DNA from: Amaurobius ferox | Lineage: Eukaryota > Arthropoda > Arachnida > Araneae > Amaurobiidae | Length of the DNA: 64,000 nt | Direction: 5' to 3' | Assembly (NCBI GenBank): GCA_951213105.1 | Contig: OX578138.1 | Location: forward strand, 92,432,914 to 92,496,913 | Shown: in pieces, positions 23,251-35,345 of the stretch | Layout of the letters: every line of letters starts with the position of its first letter | How positions within the stretch are numbered: the first letter of the stretch is position 1 | The notes under the pieces: generated by a model | Database searches by the model: none | What the model saw: only the letters and a program-made list of their open reading frames with translations | What the model was told of the DNA's origin: nothing | Position numbers and translations under genes: made by a program

Positions 23251-24302
23251 TGATAAATGATAAATAACTATTTCGGACATAACTTTTCATTAACAATCAA
23301 ATGGCAAAACCATTTATAGATATCGGTAATGGGGAGTATTTATATCCAATTATGGAAACTCAAATATAATTTTCAATGCATAATTGTATACGCATCTCTT
23401 TAAAAAATATCAAATTTTTGTCACATTTTTAATATTATTTGCAACTACATAAAAACGCTAATATATAGAAAAAGGAATTTCCACACTGTCCAAAATGCAG
23501 CTGAATCACAAACTAATCAAAGCTACATCTAGTGGATGAATTTGCGCGCATACTTACGGAAATATATTACCCCGTTGAAATATCTCATTTATTTTCGCCT
23601 TCAAAAACTGGTCAAGAAGTTAACTCAGTTTAGCATCATTAATTTACAACAATTTTCATCAAAGAATGTTGGTTTTTATACTCTAAAATTAAACCACGTG
23701 CTCAGCTAAGCATGGCAGGGTCATTCTTCTGCTCCAAGAACCAATTACTATACACACAAAAAAAAAGTAATATAAATGACCATAAAATCACGGTTACAGA
23801 AAAACTATTTTTTTTTTCAAGAAACATAAGATTAATGGTTACTTTTTGCTTAGCATGAATGACGTAATGTATGGAATTCTTTAAAAAAAATTCTGTATCA
23901 CATTACTTGCTGATGCTATTAGCATCATTGTATATAAACATTTAATTGAATGATTTATCAATTTGATAAATGTGCATAAAAGGCAAACAACTCTTATTTT
24001 TGGCATCTCTAATAACATGTCTCTAAGAGAACGAATTATTTAAAAATAAAATTTGAGAATTGTGTAAAAAAATAGGAATGACTCAATCATTCATATCAAA
24101 AATGAGGCAGCGTTAAAATTTTTCCCAGAGCATTTATTATTTGTAATTAAAATACCTGGAATATGCGACACAACCAGACTTCCTCGTTCTAAAATCTATT
24201 GTTTGTCATATGTTTATTTCTTATACAACAATTATACTAAATAACTTATCACAATTTAAATTCAAAAGATTAGATAAGTCACGGTAGATATAAATCTTTT
24301 TA
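23251..24302. other. AT-rich interval, no recognised feature
   Basis: The first part may be the decayed tail of the preceding element. No gene or RNA motif was seen in the rest. Confidence 0.4.
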
Positions 24303-25602
24303 TTAACACTTTACAACAAAGTTGAAAAGTGTTTATGACTTTGTTCATTCTGTCTGTCTGTCTGTCTGTCCGTTAGCACGATAACTGCCGTAAAAATGAC
24401 TTAATCAAAATGAAATTTTAGTATGTTGTTCAGACTGTCTGTGGGACGTATGTGGATATAAATGAATAATATCACCCAATTAGTTTTGGATTGAACACGG
24501 GTTGAAAGAATGAAGTACATTGAACTCTATGGGACCTAATTTTTCAAACATTTTTTAAACGGATTTAAAATTCACAAATTGCTTCGAAAGTTTTATGAAA
24601 TATTTAAATTATCCCATAAAATATATAAAAAACTTATTTCGTAATTCGTTTTCAAGTATATTTCGTAGTTTTTTAAATAAAAATAAAAATAATAATTACA
24701 TCTCTTATATGAAGCGATCACGTAACCATTTTATGAAGACATCACGTGACCCACTTAAAAATAAAATATGGCATCCATCTTGTCTCAAAATCGTGATTTT
24801 TAAAGTTATTTTTAATTCATATTGAGTGTTCTATCCGTCCTAAAACCGCTTTATTTTTGCTTAAATTCTGTGCATATATATACTGAAACAACGCAATTAC
24901 AATATATTTGAGTTTAAATGATCATCCAAATTTGATTATTTCTACATCGAGCCTATTTTTCACTTATGTAAAATGTAAAAAGCAAAATATGTAGAATGAG
25001 TTGTATAAGAATTGCTGCATTTCTTTAACGCAAATTATTTAGCTCATGGAGCAATTAGCTCATAGCTGATATGAATTAAATATTCATTGATTTTGCACAA
25101 AGAAGGGCGATTTTATTCGATGAAATTTTAAGCATAGAGTTCAATTACTTGTAACTCCATGGTCTTAAATTTTTAAATAAAATAAATTATTATAATATTG
25201 TGATGAATGAAGTGAATGGGAAAATGTATATGAGAGAGCCAGACGTGTTATATGCTGCTTTTATAGAGAGAGCCAGGCGTGTTATATTTCAATGGCGTCA
25301 TTTGAATTAATTTCAGTTGTTTTTGATGAACTTTTGAAATATAATAAATTATTGTAATATTATAATAATGTTAAAACATTACCGAGGAGCCAGACGGTTT
25401 ATATTTAATTGACGTCATTTGAATGAAGTTCATTTTTTTCGATGAACTTTTAAGTTTTCAAATATAATAAATTAATGTAGTATTGTGATAATTTTTAAAA
25501 TATTACCGAGGAATGTATCACATTTTCAATGTTAAAATGAAATTGCATTGAAGTTGGAAAGTATTTCATAATCAATGCTTTCTGCATGATTGATCTTTCT
25601 TG
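24303..25602 (+). mobile_element. Family B element, copy B3 (best full-length copy)
   Basis: The head AACACTTTACAACAAAGTTG folds on AAAAGTGTT. It is followed by the CTGTCTGTCTGT microsatellite (24345-24371), GCACGATAACTGCC and the GATCACGTAACC/ATCACGTGACCC boxes. Toward the 3' end a module with TTTGAAT and ATTACCGAGGA is repeated about three times (25140-25540). The end carries the subterminal segment near 25558 and the stem-loop ATCAATGCTTTCTGCATGAT. Confidence 0.85.
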
Positions 25603-25940
25603 TTTATATCTACCGTGTTTCGATTTGTAATTTTGACCCCGTTCAAATTTTAAGTTATGTTTAGCGACTCATTGTCGACTCTATGCAATTCATGTCTCTT
25701 CATAGTTATCTTTGACGGCATCCTCATGGGGATTGGGCTGGACTTTCCTTTTTGAATTTATATTCCTGTAATAAAATAGTATTTTTAATTGAACTTTTCT
25801 TGCGATATACTCGTTTTTGTATCCGTTAAAAAATATTTTACGTTTGTGTATTTTTCCTTAGATAATCCAATGTTCATTTACTAGTTATATTTATGCAAAT
25901 TTGTCACCTTTACTGGTCTATATATGAACGATCCCTTTTT

Positions 25941-26723
25941 ACTTTCCCTGCAATACATGGTAATGTATAGGGAAAGTATTGGAATCATGCAGAAAATCAC
26001 AACTCGAGTTTTCGACGGATCTACACGTTTCGAGACCTCTAGAATACGAAAATACCATTTTTAACGTGACGTCTGTGTGTGTGTCTGTGTGTCTGTCTGT
26101 CTGTCTGTGTGTCTGTCTGTCTGTCTGTGCAGATTTTGTATCCACTCTAACTAAAAAACTAATGGACCGAATTTCACAAAATTTTGTAGGTAAGTCACTT
26201 GTGGGCGGGGCTGGTGCTGATTAGTTTTGGGTACGATTCGGAATAAAAGAACCCGCCTTTTTTTGCGAAATGGCCCGCAAAAGCTTGTATCCACTCTAGC
26301 TGAAAAACTAATGGACCGAATTTCACAAAATTCGGTAGATGAGTCACGTATAGGTCACCCTGGTGCTGATTAGATTTTGGTACGATTCAGAAAAAAATAA
26401 CCTGCCTTTTTTTGTAGAATGGCCCGCAAAAATTGCCAAAATCTAAACTAAAAAGTTACGTATGCTCAAATATATCCATTAAATGCTTGCTTAATGCGTA
26501 ATTTTTAACGAAGAAAAAAATAAGACCAACCCCATTACACTAGGACTAGCCGTTCCCGAGATATATTAGTTTTTTCGTATTTTTCCACCCCACCTTTGAA
26601 AATAAGTCCAGTTATCAAATGAGAACGAAAATTGAATTAAAAGTGAATTACATTTAATTGAAATAAATAGAATGTGGATATAAGTCTGCAGGGAAAGTCA
26701 TGTGCTGCCCACATCAGATTTTT
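25941..26723 (+). mobile_element. Family C element, copy C1 (first of five in tandem)
   Basis: Starts ACTTTCCCTGCA at 25941, with an inverted TATAGGGAAAGT arm at 25967-25978. It continues with TTTTCGACGGATCTACACG, the TGTG/CTGT microsatellite (26073-26127) and an internal block with CTAATGGACCGAATTTCACA that is duplicated at a 149-bp spacing (26138, 26287). The 3' end is CTGCAGGGAAAGT, the CATGTGCTGCCCACATCAG stem-loop and TTTTT. Non-coding. Confidence 0.9.
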
Positions 26724-27512
26724 ACTTTCCCTGCAATACATGGTAATGAATAGGGAAAGTATTGGAATCATGCCGAAAATCACAACTCGAGTTTTCGACG
26801 GATCTACACGTTTCGAGACCTCTAGAATACGAAAAAACCATTTTTAGCGTGACGTCTGTGTGTGTGTCTGTCTGTGTGTCTGTCTGTGTGTGTGTCTGTG
26901 TGTCTGTGTGTCTGTCTGTGCAGATATTGTATCCACTCTAACTAAAAAACTAATGGACCGAATTTCACAAAATTTTGTAGGTAAGTCACTTGTGGGCGGG
27001 GCTGGTGCTGATTAGTTTTGGGTACGATTCAGAATAAAAGAACCCGCCTTTTTTGTGAAATGGCCCGCAAAAGCTTGTATCCACTGTAGCTGAAAAACTA
27101 ATGGACCGAATTTCACAAAATTCGGTAGATGAGTTACGTATAGGTCACCCTGGTGCTGATTAGATTTTGGTATGGTTCAGAAAAAAATAACCAGCTTTTT
27201 TTGCAAAATGGCCCGAAAAAATTGCCAAAATCTAAAATAAAAAACTGGGTATACTCAAATATATCCATTAAATGCTGGTTTAATACGTAATTTTTAACGA
27301 TGAAAAGAATAAGACCAACCCCATTACACTAGGACTAGCCGTTCTCCAGATATTTTAGTTTTTCGTACTTTCCCTACGCCACCTTTGAAAATAAGTCCGG
27401 TTATCGAATGAGAACGAAAATTGAATTAAAAGTGAAATAAATTTAATTAAAATAAATAGAACGTTAATATAAGTCTGCAGGGAAAGTCATGTGCTGCTCA
27501 CATCAGATTTTT
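26724..27512 (+). mobile_element. Family C element, copy C2
   Basis: Joins C1 directly (GATTTTT|ACTTTCCCTGC). Same layout and internal duplication. The stem-loop loop is CTGCT instead of CTGCC. Confidence 0.9.
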
Positions 27513-28275
27513 ACTTTCCCTGCAATACATGATAATGTGTAGGGAAAGTATTGGAATCATGCCGAAAATCGCAACTCGAGTTTTCGACGGATCTACACGT
27601 TTCGAGACCTCTGGAATACGAAAAAACTATTTTTAGCGTGACGTCTGTGTGTGTGTCTGTGTGTCTGTGTGTCTGTCTGTGCAGATTTTGTATCCACTCT
27701 AACTAAAAAACTAATGGACCGAATTTCACAAAATTTGGTAGGTAAGTTACTTGTGAGCGAGTCTGGTGCTGATTAGTTTTGGGTATGATTTGGAATAAAA
27801 GAACCCGCCTTTTTTTGCGAAATGGCCCGCTAAAGCTTGTATCCACTCTAACTGAAAAACTGATGGACCGAATTTCACAAAATTCAGTAGATGAGTCACT
27901 TGTGGGTTACCTTGGTGCTGATTAGATTTTGGTACGATTCGGAGAAAAATGACCTGCCTTTTTTTGCAAAATGGCCCGCAAAAATCGTCAAAGTCTAAAT
28001 TAAAGAACTAGGTATACTCAAATATATCCAATGAATGCTCGTTTAATACGTATTTTTTAACAACGAAAATAATAAGTCCAACCCCATTATACAAGGACTA
28101 GCCGTTCTCGAGATATTTTAGTTTTTCGTAATTTCTCCACGCCACCTTTTTAAATAAGTCCGGTTACCGAATGAGAAAGAAAATTGAATTAAAAGTGAAA
28201 TAAATGTAATTAAAATTAAGAGAACGTGAATATAAGTCTGCAGGGAAAGTCATGTGCTGCCCACATCAGATTTTT
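27513..28275 (+). mobile_element. Family C element, copy C3
   Basis: Joins C2 directly and has a shorter CTGT microsatellite. The head palindrome reads ACATGATAATGTGTAGGG. The 3' stem-loop is canonical. Confidence 0.9.
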
Positions 28276-29062
28276 ACTTTCCCTGCAATACATGGTAATG
28301 TATAGGGAAAGTACTGGAATCATGCCGAAAATCGCAACTCGAGTTTTCGACGGATCTACACGTTTCGAGACCTCTAGAATACAAAAAAACCATTTTTAGC
28401 GTGACGTCTGTGTGTGTGTCTGTCTGTCTGTCTGTGTGTCTGTCTGTCTGTGAGTCCGTCTGTCTGTGCAGATTTTGTATCCACTCTAATTAAAAAACTA
28501 ATGGACCAAATTTCTCAAAATTTTGTAGGTGAGTCACTTCTGGCCGGGGCTGGTGGTGATTAGTTTTGGGTACGATTCGGAATAAAATAATCCGCCTTTT
28601 TTGTGAAATGGCCCGCAAAAGCTTGTATCCACTGTAGATGAAAAACTAATGGACCGAATTTCACAAAATTCGGTAGATGTGTCACGTATAGGCCACCCTA
28701 GTGCTGATTAGATTTTGGTACGATTCAGAAAAAAATAACCTGCCTTTTTTTGCAGAATGGCCCGCAAAAATTATCAAAATCTAAATTAAAAAGCTACGAA
28801 TGCTCAAATATATCCATTAAATGCTTGTTTAATGCATAATTTTTCACGAAGAAAAGAATAAGACCAACCCGATTACATTAGGACTAGCCGTTCTCGAGAT
28901 ATATTAGTTTTTTTCGTATTTTTCCACGCCACCTTTGAAAATAAGTCCAGTTATCAAATGAGAACGAAAATTGAATTAAAAGTGAATTAAATTTAATTGA
29001 AATAAATAGAACGTGGATATAAATTTGCAGGGAAATTCATGTGCTACGCACATCAGATTTTT
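28276..29062 (+). mobile_element. Family C element, copy C4
   Basis: Joins C3 directly. The 3' subterminal repeat is slightly decayed (TTGCAGGGAAATTC) and the stem-loop has changed to ATGTGCTACGCACAT, which keeps the paired arms. Confidence 0.9.
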
Positions 29063-29836
29063 ACTTTCCCTGCAATACATGATAATGTGTAGGGAAAGTA
29101 TTGGAATCATGCCGAAAATCGCAACTCGAGTTTTCAACGGATCTACACGTTTCGAGACCCCTGGAATACGAAAAAACTATTTTTAGCGTGACGTCAGTGT
29201 GAGTGTCTGTGTGTCTGTATGTCTGTCTCTCTGTGCAGATTTTTTATCCACTCTAACTAAAAATCTAATGCACCGAATTTCATAAAATTTGGTAGGTATG
29301 TCACTTGTGGGTGTATCTGGTGCTGATTAGTTTTAGGTACGATTCGGGATAAAATAACCCGCCTTTTTTTTTTTCGAAATGGCCCGCAAAAATTCGTATC
29401 CACTGTAGCTGAAAAACTAATAGACCGAATTTCACAAAACTCGGTATATAAGTCACCTGTGGGACATCCTGGTGCTGATTAGATTTTGGTACGATTCGAA
29501 AAAACATAATCTGCCTTTTTTTGCAAAAATGGCCCACAAAAATCGCCAAAATCTAAAATAAAAAACTAGATATGCTCAAATATATCCAGTAAATGCTTGT
29601 TTATTACGTAATTTTTAACGAAGAAAAGAATAAGCCCAACCCCATTACACATTAGGACTAGCCGTGCTCGAGATATTTAAGTTTTTTCGTATTTTCTCTA
29701 CGCCACCTTTGAAAATAAATCGAGTTTTCAAAGGGGAGCGAAAATTGAATTAAAAGGGAATTAAATGTAATTAAAATTAAGAGAACGTGAATATAAGTCT
29801 GCAGAGAAAGTCATGTGCTGCTCACATCAGATTTTT
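29063..29836 (+). mobile_element. Family C element, copy C5 (last of the tandem)
   Basis: Joins C4 directly. The 3' end is CTGCAGAGAAAGTCATGTGC with a TCACATCAG right arm. The following ACTTCCC could be the start of a sixth, lost unit. Confidence 0.9.
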
Positions 29837-29844
29837 ACTTCCCA

Positions 29845-29960
29845 TGTAGCCACTGATGAAGAGCGTATTAACGTTCGAAAGCGCTCTGGCCTTTTTCTAT
29901 TTTGTACGTCTTATAAGAAGTGTAATAAAATACCTTCTATCAAAGTTGTGTGCTTAATCT
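29845..29960 (+). mobile_element. Possible Penelope-like element end with hammerhead-like core
   Basis: CTGATGA (29853-29859), an extra A, a 5-bp stem GAGCG/CGTTC around TATTAA, then GAAA (29877-29880) match the order of a hammerhead core, and such cores are known in Penelope-like elements. A competing hairpin, AGAGCG/CGCTCT, is equally stable. AATAAA follows near 29923. No reverse transcriptase is attached. Confidence 0.3.
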
Positions 29961-30351
29961 TATGTGTCAAAAGATTAGGTTTAGGTACGAAATAATAATG
30001 TCAATCTTAAATAATGCTTTATTATTCATTAACAAAACTTAACAAATCGTTCTTACTTTATTTTCACTCTTAATATATTAAACGGTATACATATATTATT
30101 TTACTTTCTACCAATTCCTGCCATAATTACCTCCATTTTATGAAAAAGTAACTATCTTTTTAATAATTGATAACATTAAATCACTGTAAACAACTATTAT
30201 TTTCGTAAAGTTGAAGAATGCAGCCGATCCAGTTAAAGGCGTCTTAAAATCGAAATGGATACAACGTCGTCTGGTCAAACATAAGCAGTTGGCTTATTTC
30301 CTACAACGAGATATAAGTACTAAAATAGTGCTTGATAATACAGATACAAAT
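29961..30351. other. No recognised feature
   Basis: AT-rich. A 60-codon frame at 29813-29995 has no domain. Confidence 0.4.
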
Positions 30352-30480
30352 AACACTGCTCAATTTTTAAACACCATACTTTGAGCCGCAATCACACTGC
30401 TCAATTTTTAAACAGCATAATTTGAGCCGCAATCACACTGCTCAATTTTTAAACAGCATAATTTGAGGCCCAATCACACA
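30352..30480. repeat. Three-copy tandem repeat, period 41 bp
   Basis: ACTGCTCAATTTTTAAACA starts units at 30355, 30396 and 30437. The second and third units are nearly identical and share AGCATAATTTGAG. Confidence 0.9.
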
Positions 30481-30492
30481 CGTGCTCATTTT

Positions 30493-31286
30493 TAACATTT
30501 TCCAACACAGTTGAAAAGATTTTATGGTTTTGTTTATTCTTAACCCCAGTTGAATAGTGAAATACATTGAACCCCATAGGACCTAAGTTTTCAAACATTT
30601 TTTTAAACAAAGTTAAAATTCACAAGTTGCTTCGAAAATTAAAAAAAAATATTCAAATTTTACCATAAAATATATAAAAAAAAATCAGCAAAATATGTTT
30701 CGTAGTTTTCAAAATAAAAATTAAAATAATAATTATACATGTATTATATGAAGAGATCACGTGACCTACATCAAAATAGAATATGGTATCCATATTTTAT
30801 TTTGATGTATATAATATATTGTATATATTGTATATATTGTATATAATGTATATAATGATATAAATAAAATATTTTCCCAGTGTAAAAATTGTGATTTTTA
30901 CACTCGGAAAGCTTATACAGAATAACTTATACAGAATGTAAACAAATCAAGCGATTGTAAGGTGAGATGTATAAAAATTGCTGTATTTCTTACACGCAAA
31001 ATTAATTAGCTCTGAAGTTTGGAATAAAACTGATATGAATGAAATATTCATTGCCTTCTCATAGAGAGCAATACGATTCATATTTCGATGACGTCATTTG
31101 AATAAACTTCATTTTTCTTTCGACGAAATTTTAAGTTTTCAAATATAATAAATTTTTGTAGTACTGTGATAATGCAAAATATATCAGCGCTGAATGTATC
31201 ATATTTTAGATATGTTTAAATAAAATTGCATTTCAGTTGGAAAGTGTTTCATAATCAATGCTCCAGATATGTTTGATCTTTCATGT
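30493..31286 (+). mobile_element. Family B element, copy B4, internally deleted
   Basis: Head AACATTTTCCAACACAGTTG, then a jump past the microsatellite to the GTTGAA..TGAAATACATTGAACC segment. It includes the TAGGACCTAAG site that is uninterrupted where D1 sits in B2. A TATAT/TTGTATAT microsatellite lies at 30808-30860. The 3' end keeps GGAAAGTGTTTCATAATCAA plus the decayed stem-loop. Confidence 0.75.
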
Positions 31287-32535
31287 TTTTATATGCGAAA
31301 ATCTACCAATTATATAACGCAATTGTAATACGTCTTAAATGAGATCCTTTGATATGTCTTATATAGGGGCGCTGAAATTCGCCAAGCAAGCTCACAAAAT
31401 TTTGGATTGTCGATTGGCGATCACTAGCACAACAGCTTATTACATGTTCTATATACTATATCTTTTAAATTTTAGAATACCGACATTTAGAATACCGACC
31501 ACAGAAGTCTCAAAAAGGAAAAACCAATTTCCAACCAGAAGTAAAATGGTCATCATATGTTTCTTTTCTTCATGCGATTTAAGCCAAATTTCTAGAGAAC
31601 AATTATAATATTAAAATAATTATCCATTCTAAAACATGAAAATTTATCTTTTAAATTCGCGAAATTAGAAAACTCTAAATAAAGTAGCATTTAAGCCCTT
31701 GACCTAAATTCTGTTCACAAACTAACTACTACAAAAGAATAGTTCTTTCATTTGGCCAAAATCGTCTGAATAGATTTGATGAAATATGGGGAATGATTTT
31801 AAAAGTTCAAAACTTTTGACTTCAAAAGTTTATAATTTTTAAATTAATTCCAATTTAAAGCAATATCACCAAGGTTAAGTTTTCAAGTTCTGTACTTAAG
31901 TTCCAGAACTTAAAGTACATTTGTTGTAAATTTCGTCGCTGTATGATGATTGGAATTTACGCTACAGAAGACGAACTTCGACATTATTTTATTATGTGTG
32001 AAAAATAATGCTGCTTGATGAACAAAAACTTTCGCAGGCGATTATAAATTCCTAAATGACAAGTATATAAAATTATATAACTATATATGTTAAAGATTTT
32101 TATTTCTGACATGCAAAAATAATTAAGTGATAACATTATCATATTAATGAGATATAAATTATCAAGTAGGATTGTAATATTTAAAGACACACTTTCAGAA
32201 ATAAAATTAAATTGGAAGTTATAAAGAATTTGACATTATAATCGTAAATATGCAAGTAAATATTATAACACTACATTTGTACTGCGATCTTAAAGTTATG
32301 CTGACATACTATATCTGATTTGTCAGCAAAACTTAATTTAGGTATTTTTCAGAAAACAAAATATTAAAAAAAGAAGAACAACATGATTATTTAATCCAAT
32401 TACGAATTTTATTGGTTAGAGGCTGAGAATGAAAACTAGTATAACTTGACACATTCACTTTTAAAATAATTTTCTATTCTAAACTTCGAATTTTTTCTAG
32501 AGTTTTGTTCCATCGAATTTTCTACGCAATATATT
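31287..32535. other. AT-rich interval, no recognised gene
   Basis: An 89-codon plus frame at 31339-31608 and a 68-codon minus frame at 31984-32190 were read and show no recognisable domain. Confidence 0.4.
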
Positions 32536-32539
32536 TCTA

Positions 32540-32690
32540 GATTGTCAAGAATATCTTAAACTGTATTGACAATCTGTCGACTTCCATAAGGCTCTCTGAA
32601 AGCGACTTTGGGAACTATCGGATTGCAAAAGAAAAGGAAGGTTTCGAATATAAATGAATCTTTTGTTTTATACTACTTCTGACAGCATTA
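32540..32690 (+). repeat. Family G repeat, copy G1
   Basis: Collinear with 62818-62965: TTGTCAAGAATATCTTAAAC, GACAATCTG.CGAC, CTCTCTGAAAGCGACTTTG, TATCGGATTGC and TGAATCTTTTGTTTT all have close counterparts. The function is unknown. It is a dispersed repeat because it occurs 30 kb apart. Confidence 0.65.
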
Positions 32691-33121
32691 ATCTTTGCAC
32701 GAATTTCTTAATTAATATTTCATTAGTTTAATTAGCATCAGGTTTTATGTAACTGAGAATATTATTCAAATAAAAGTTAATCAGACACCAATTAAATATT
32801 ATTTGCGCACATGTGGGAAATAACAATTAGGATGTGCTGATAAAAATAATATTAAATTAAATTAATTAATTTATTTGTTTTTGATTATTTACTAAATTTT
32901 AGAAGCCTTGTTATTAAAGAGAATAACCTCAATAAATAACTTTCTAAATAATAAGCTGGTTTACAATGTATAATGTATTATTATAAAATGCATAGTAATA
33001 AGTCTAACAATTATAAATGTGTTTAGAATTTGCAAATTTATTTAGAAACTGGATCTTGAGATCTGCGTATAAAGATAATTGTGTATAGCAAAAACAGCTA
33101 TATTTATTCTTCTTTTTAGAA
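32691..33121. other. No recognised feature
   Basis: AT-rich spacer between repeat G1 and the diverged duplication. No coding or RNA motif was seen. Confidence 0.4.
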
Positions 33122-34045
33122 GAATTAAATAATTATTTAAAAAAATGTTTTGAATAACAATGTCATTTAGAATACTGTAGGACATTGCATATGATTGTGA
33201 GCATTAAGTTTCTTTAAAATGTCTATTTCGGATATACTGCTAGTCTATATTAATAAAATGGAAAATCTGTCTGTGGGTATATATGTTTGACTCATCATCA
33301 CAGGAAAATGGCTACACCGAATTTCAAAAAATGCTACGGGTGGGCTTGGAAAACTCTCATTTGAAATTTAGTCCATATTTCAAGTTTTTAGGACCGGAGA
33401 ATGTTGAGATAATAAGAAAACACTTACAATTAAACCCTCCATAGATATGGCAATATGCAGACGAATTTTTTCTTCCAATTTATTTGAAGAACATTATTCC
33501 ATGCCGCATAGAAAAGAAATTAAATCCAATGCATTTATGCGGCAGACGATTTTTATTAACTATTTTCTGATTTAAAAACTAAAATGTATAAAAAATAAAT
33601 TTCATCGAAATTGCATCTTTGACTGTATTATATCCATTTCGGCCTTTATGTTTAAAAATTACAGGATTTTTGATATTTTTACTTTCTTAGGTCATCCGTT
33701 TTAATTTAGCAAATATTTTTATTGTAATACTGGTATATTTTCTAATACACGGGTTTATCTACTAATCTACGAGTTTATAAGTAGTACACGGGTATATCTT
33801 CTAATGCAACTTAAGCTCTTTCATTTTGCCATATATTGGTTCAAACAGTACCAGCATGTGTTATTCTTCAAACCTGTCTATGGAAATAATTTTGTATTAC
33901 GAGTACAGAGATTCTTAAACTTGATCGTTTTAGGAGAATTAAATTTAATTTTTTAATAAAACCTTTTGAACATCAATATCATTTAGACTATTACAGGAAT
34001 TTGACTATAATTGGAGTATATAATATAGGTTTCTTATAATATGTA
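33122..34045. repeat. Pair of diverged repeats flanking a Helitron-end-like segment
   Basis: Bases 33122-33225 and 33936-34045 align loosely: GAATTAAAT, TTTTGAA.A.CAAT.TCATTTAGA, then GTTTCTT. The 700 bp between them contain TCTATATTAATAAAATGG at 33246 followed by AAAATCTGTCTGT, which resembles the 5' end of an insect Helitron. No matching 3' terminus or helicase was found. Confidence 0.4.
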
Positions 34046-35039
34046 ACTCAATTATTATGCATTCATTAAAATATACTTCTTTAATAAATCTAAGATCTGA
34101 AAATTAAATTTAAACCTTATAAAAGATTTGCATATGCGGACAATTAGGAAGTGTACAACAAACACTCTACATACATTAGCAAATTTAGCTTTCTGCCAAG
34201 AATAAATACAAGTGTTTGTCTAGTACTAAATTATATTACTTATTTTATGTATAGCGATACAGCATGATAGTAAATTGAATTTTGTAGTTAAACAAATCAA
34301 TTGTGTTTTATTTCCACCAACCTTTGAAATAAATATATTATGATGCAGCATCAGAGAGTTTAATCCAACTGCCGTTGCCAACAATTACTTTCTTAATTTC
34401 CCGTCCACTATCGTTACTTAATGGAATGAAACGGAGTTTGTGAAAATTAATTGAATAAGGGTATTAAATTGGGGAATTATCTTTTCTTGTGGCAGCACAA
34501 TTTTGGCTAATTACTGTTTTCAATTAGATTAAGGGCGAATAAGGTTACTTACAAATTGACTTTGCACAACCTGAAACATGCATAGCTTTAATATTAATCA
34601 GGTAAATAAAATAAATGTGGCGTGGTTTTAGCGAATCTGATAAAAATTATATTATATGCGTAATTGCTGGAGAATTTTGAGAAGCAGCTGTGAAATAAAT
34701 TACATTACTTGCTAGGAGGGATTAAATTATCTTTTTAGAAAAAATATGAGTCTGGAACATATGTTTTTCTTTAGTATGAGAAATGTAAATACGATTTGAT
34801 ATTCATAATAACTGGATATTTTATTGCTAAAGAAATGTACAACTTTGAAATTTTACCACGAAAATATTGTTTTTTAAACAACTGATTTAGTATTGTACAT
34901 AATTAAATAGGGGTATTTAATTAAATAGTTGTGAGACCAGAAAGTGTTCTCACATTTGATGAGACAATTTTATGTGAGTATTTATGATCCCCAGAACGGC
35001 AAACAAAGCTATAGTCTGGCTGGCACCAGGTTTTATGAG
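34046..35039. other. AT-rich interval, no recognised feature
   Basis: No repeat shared with the rest of the window and no convincing ORF. Confidence 0.4.
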
Positions 35040-35345
35040 GACTTGAACTTTAAGGTCAAAAGACAATAAATTTAGGGGTGCAATACCAGAGGGGCTGAGC
35101 TGGGCCATACTAAATGTGCAATAGTGCAATTGGGTAAAGAAGAACCAATGAGCGCCAAAGAAGTAAAGACGGAGCTACCTCCCCCCCACACCGAGGAAAA
35201 CCACAGCCTGTGACCAGAGAACGAGATCATACACACTTTGAAAAACCTTTCTGGTAGGTCGGACGGTCTGGGTTTCAACAACAACACTTTGAAAAACAAT
35301 GAAGACAGATGGAATGTTGAGACAAGAGCAGACCAGAAATAAGAC
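35040..35345. repeat. GC-richer repeat E1 carrying a shared GGTCGGACGG block
   Basis: The segment CCTTTCTGGTAGGTCGGACG (35247-35266), continuing as GTCTGGGTTTCAACAACAAC, recurs almost exactly at 44103-44142. A C-run (35180-35187) and higher GC set it apart from its surroundings. A 91-codon minus frame is probably incidental. Confidence 0.6.

Noticed and set aside
25941..29836. Five-unit array considered as a conventional satellite
   Set aside because: Each unit has complete transposon ends, and a solo copy with the same ends lies at 60069-60806.
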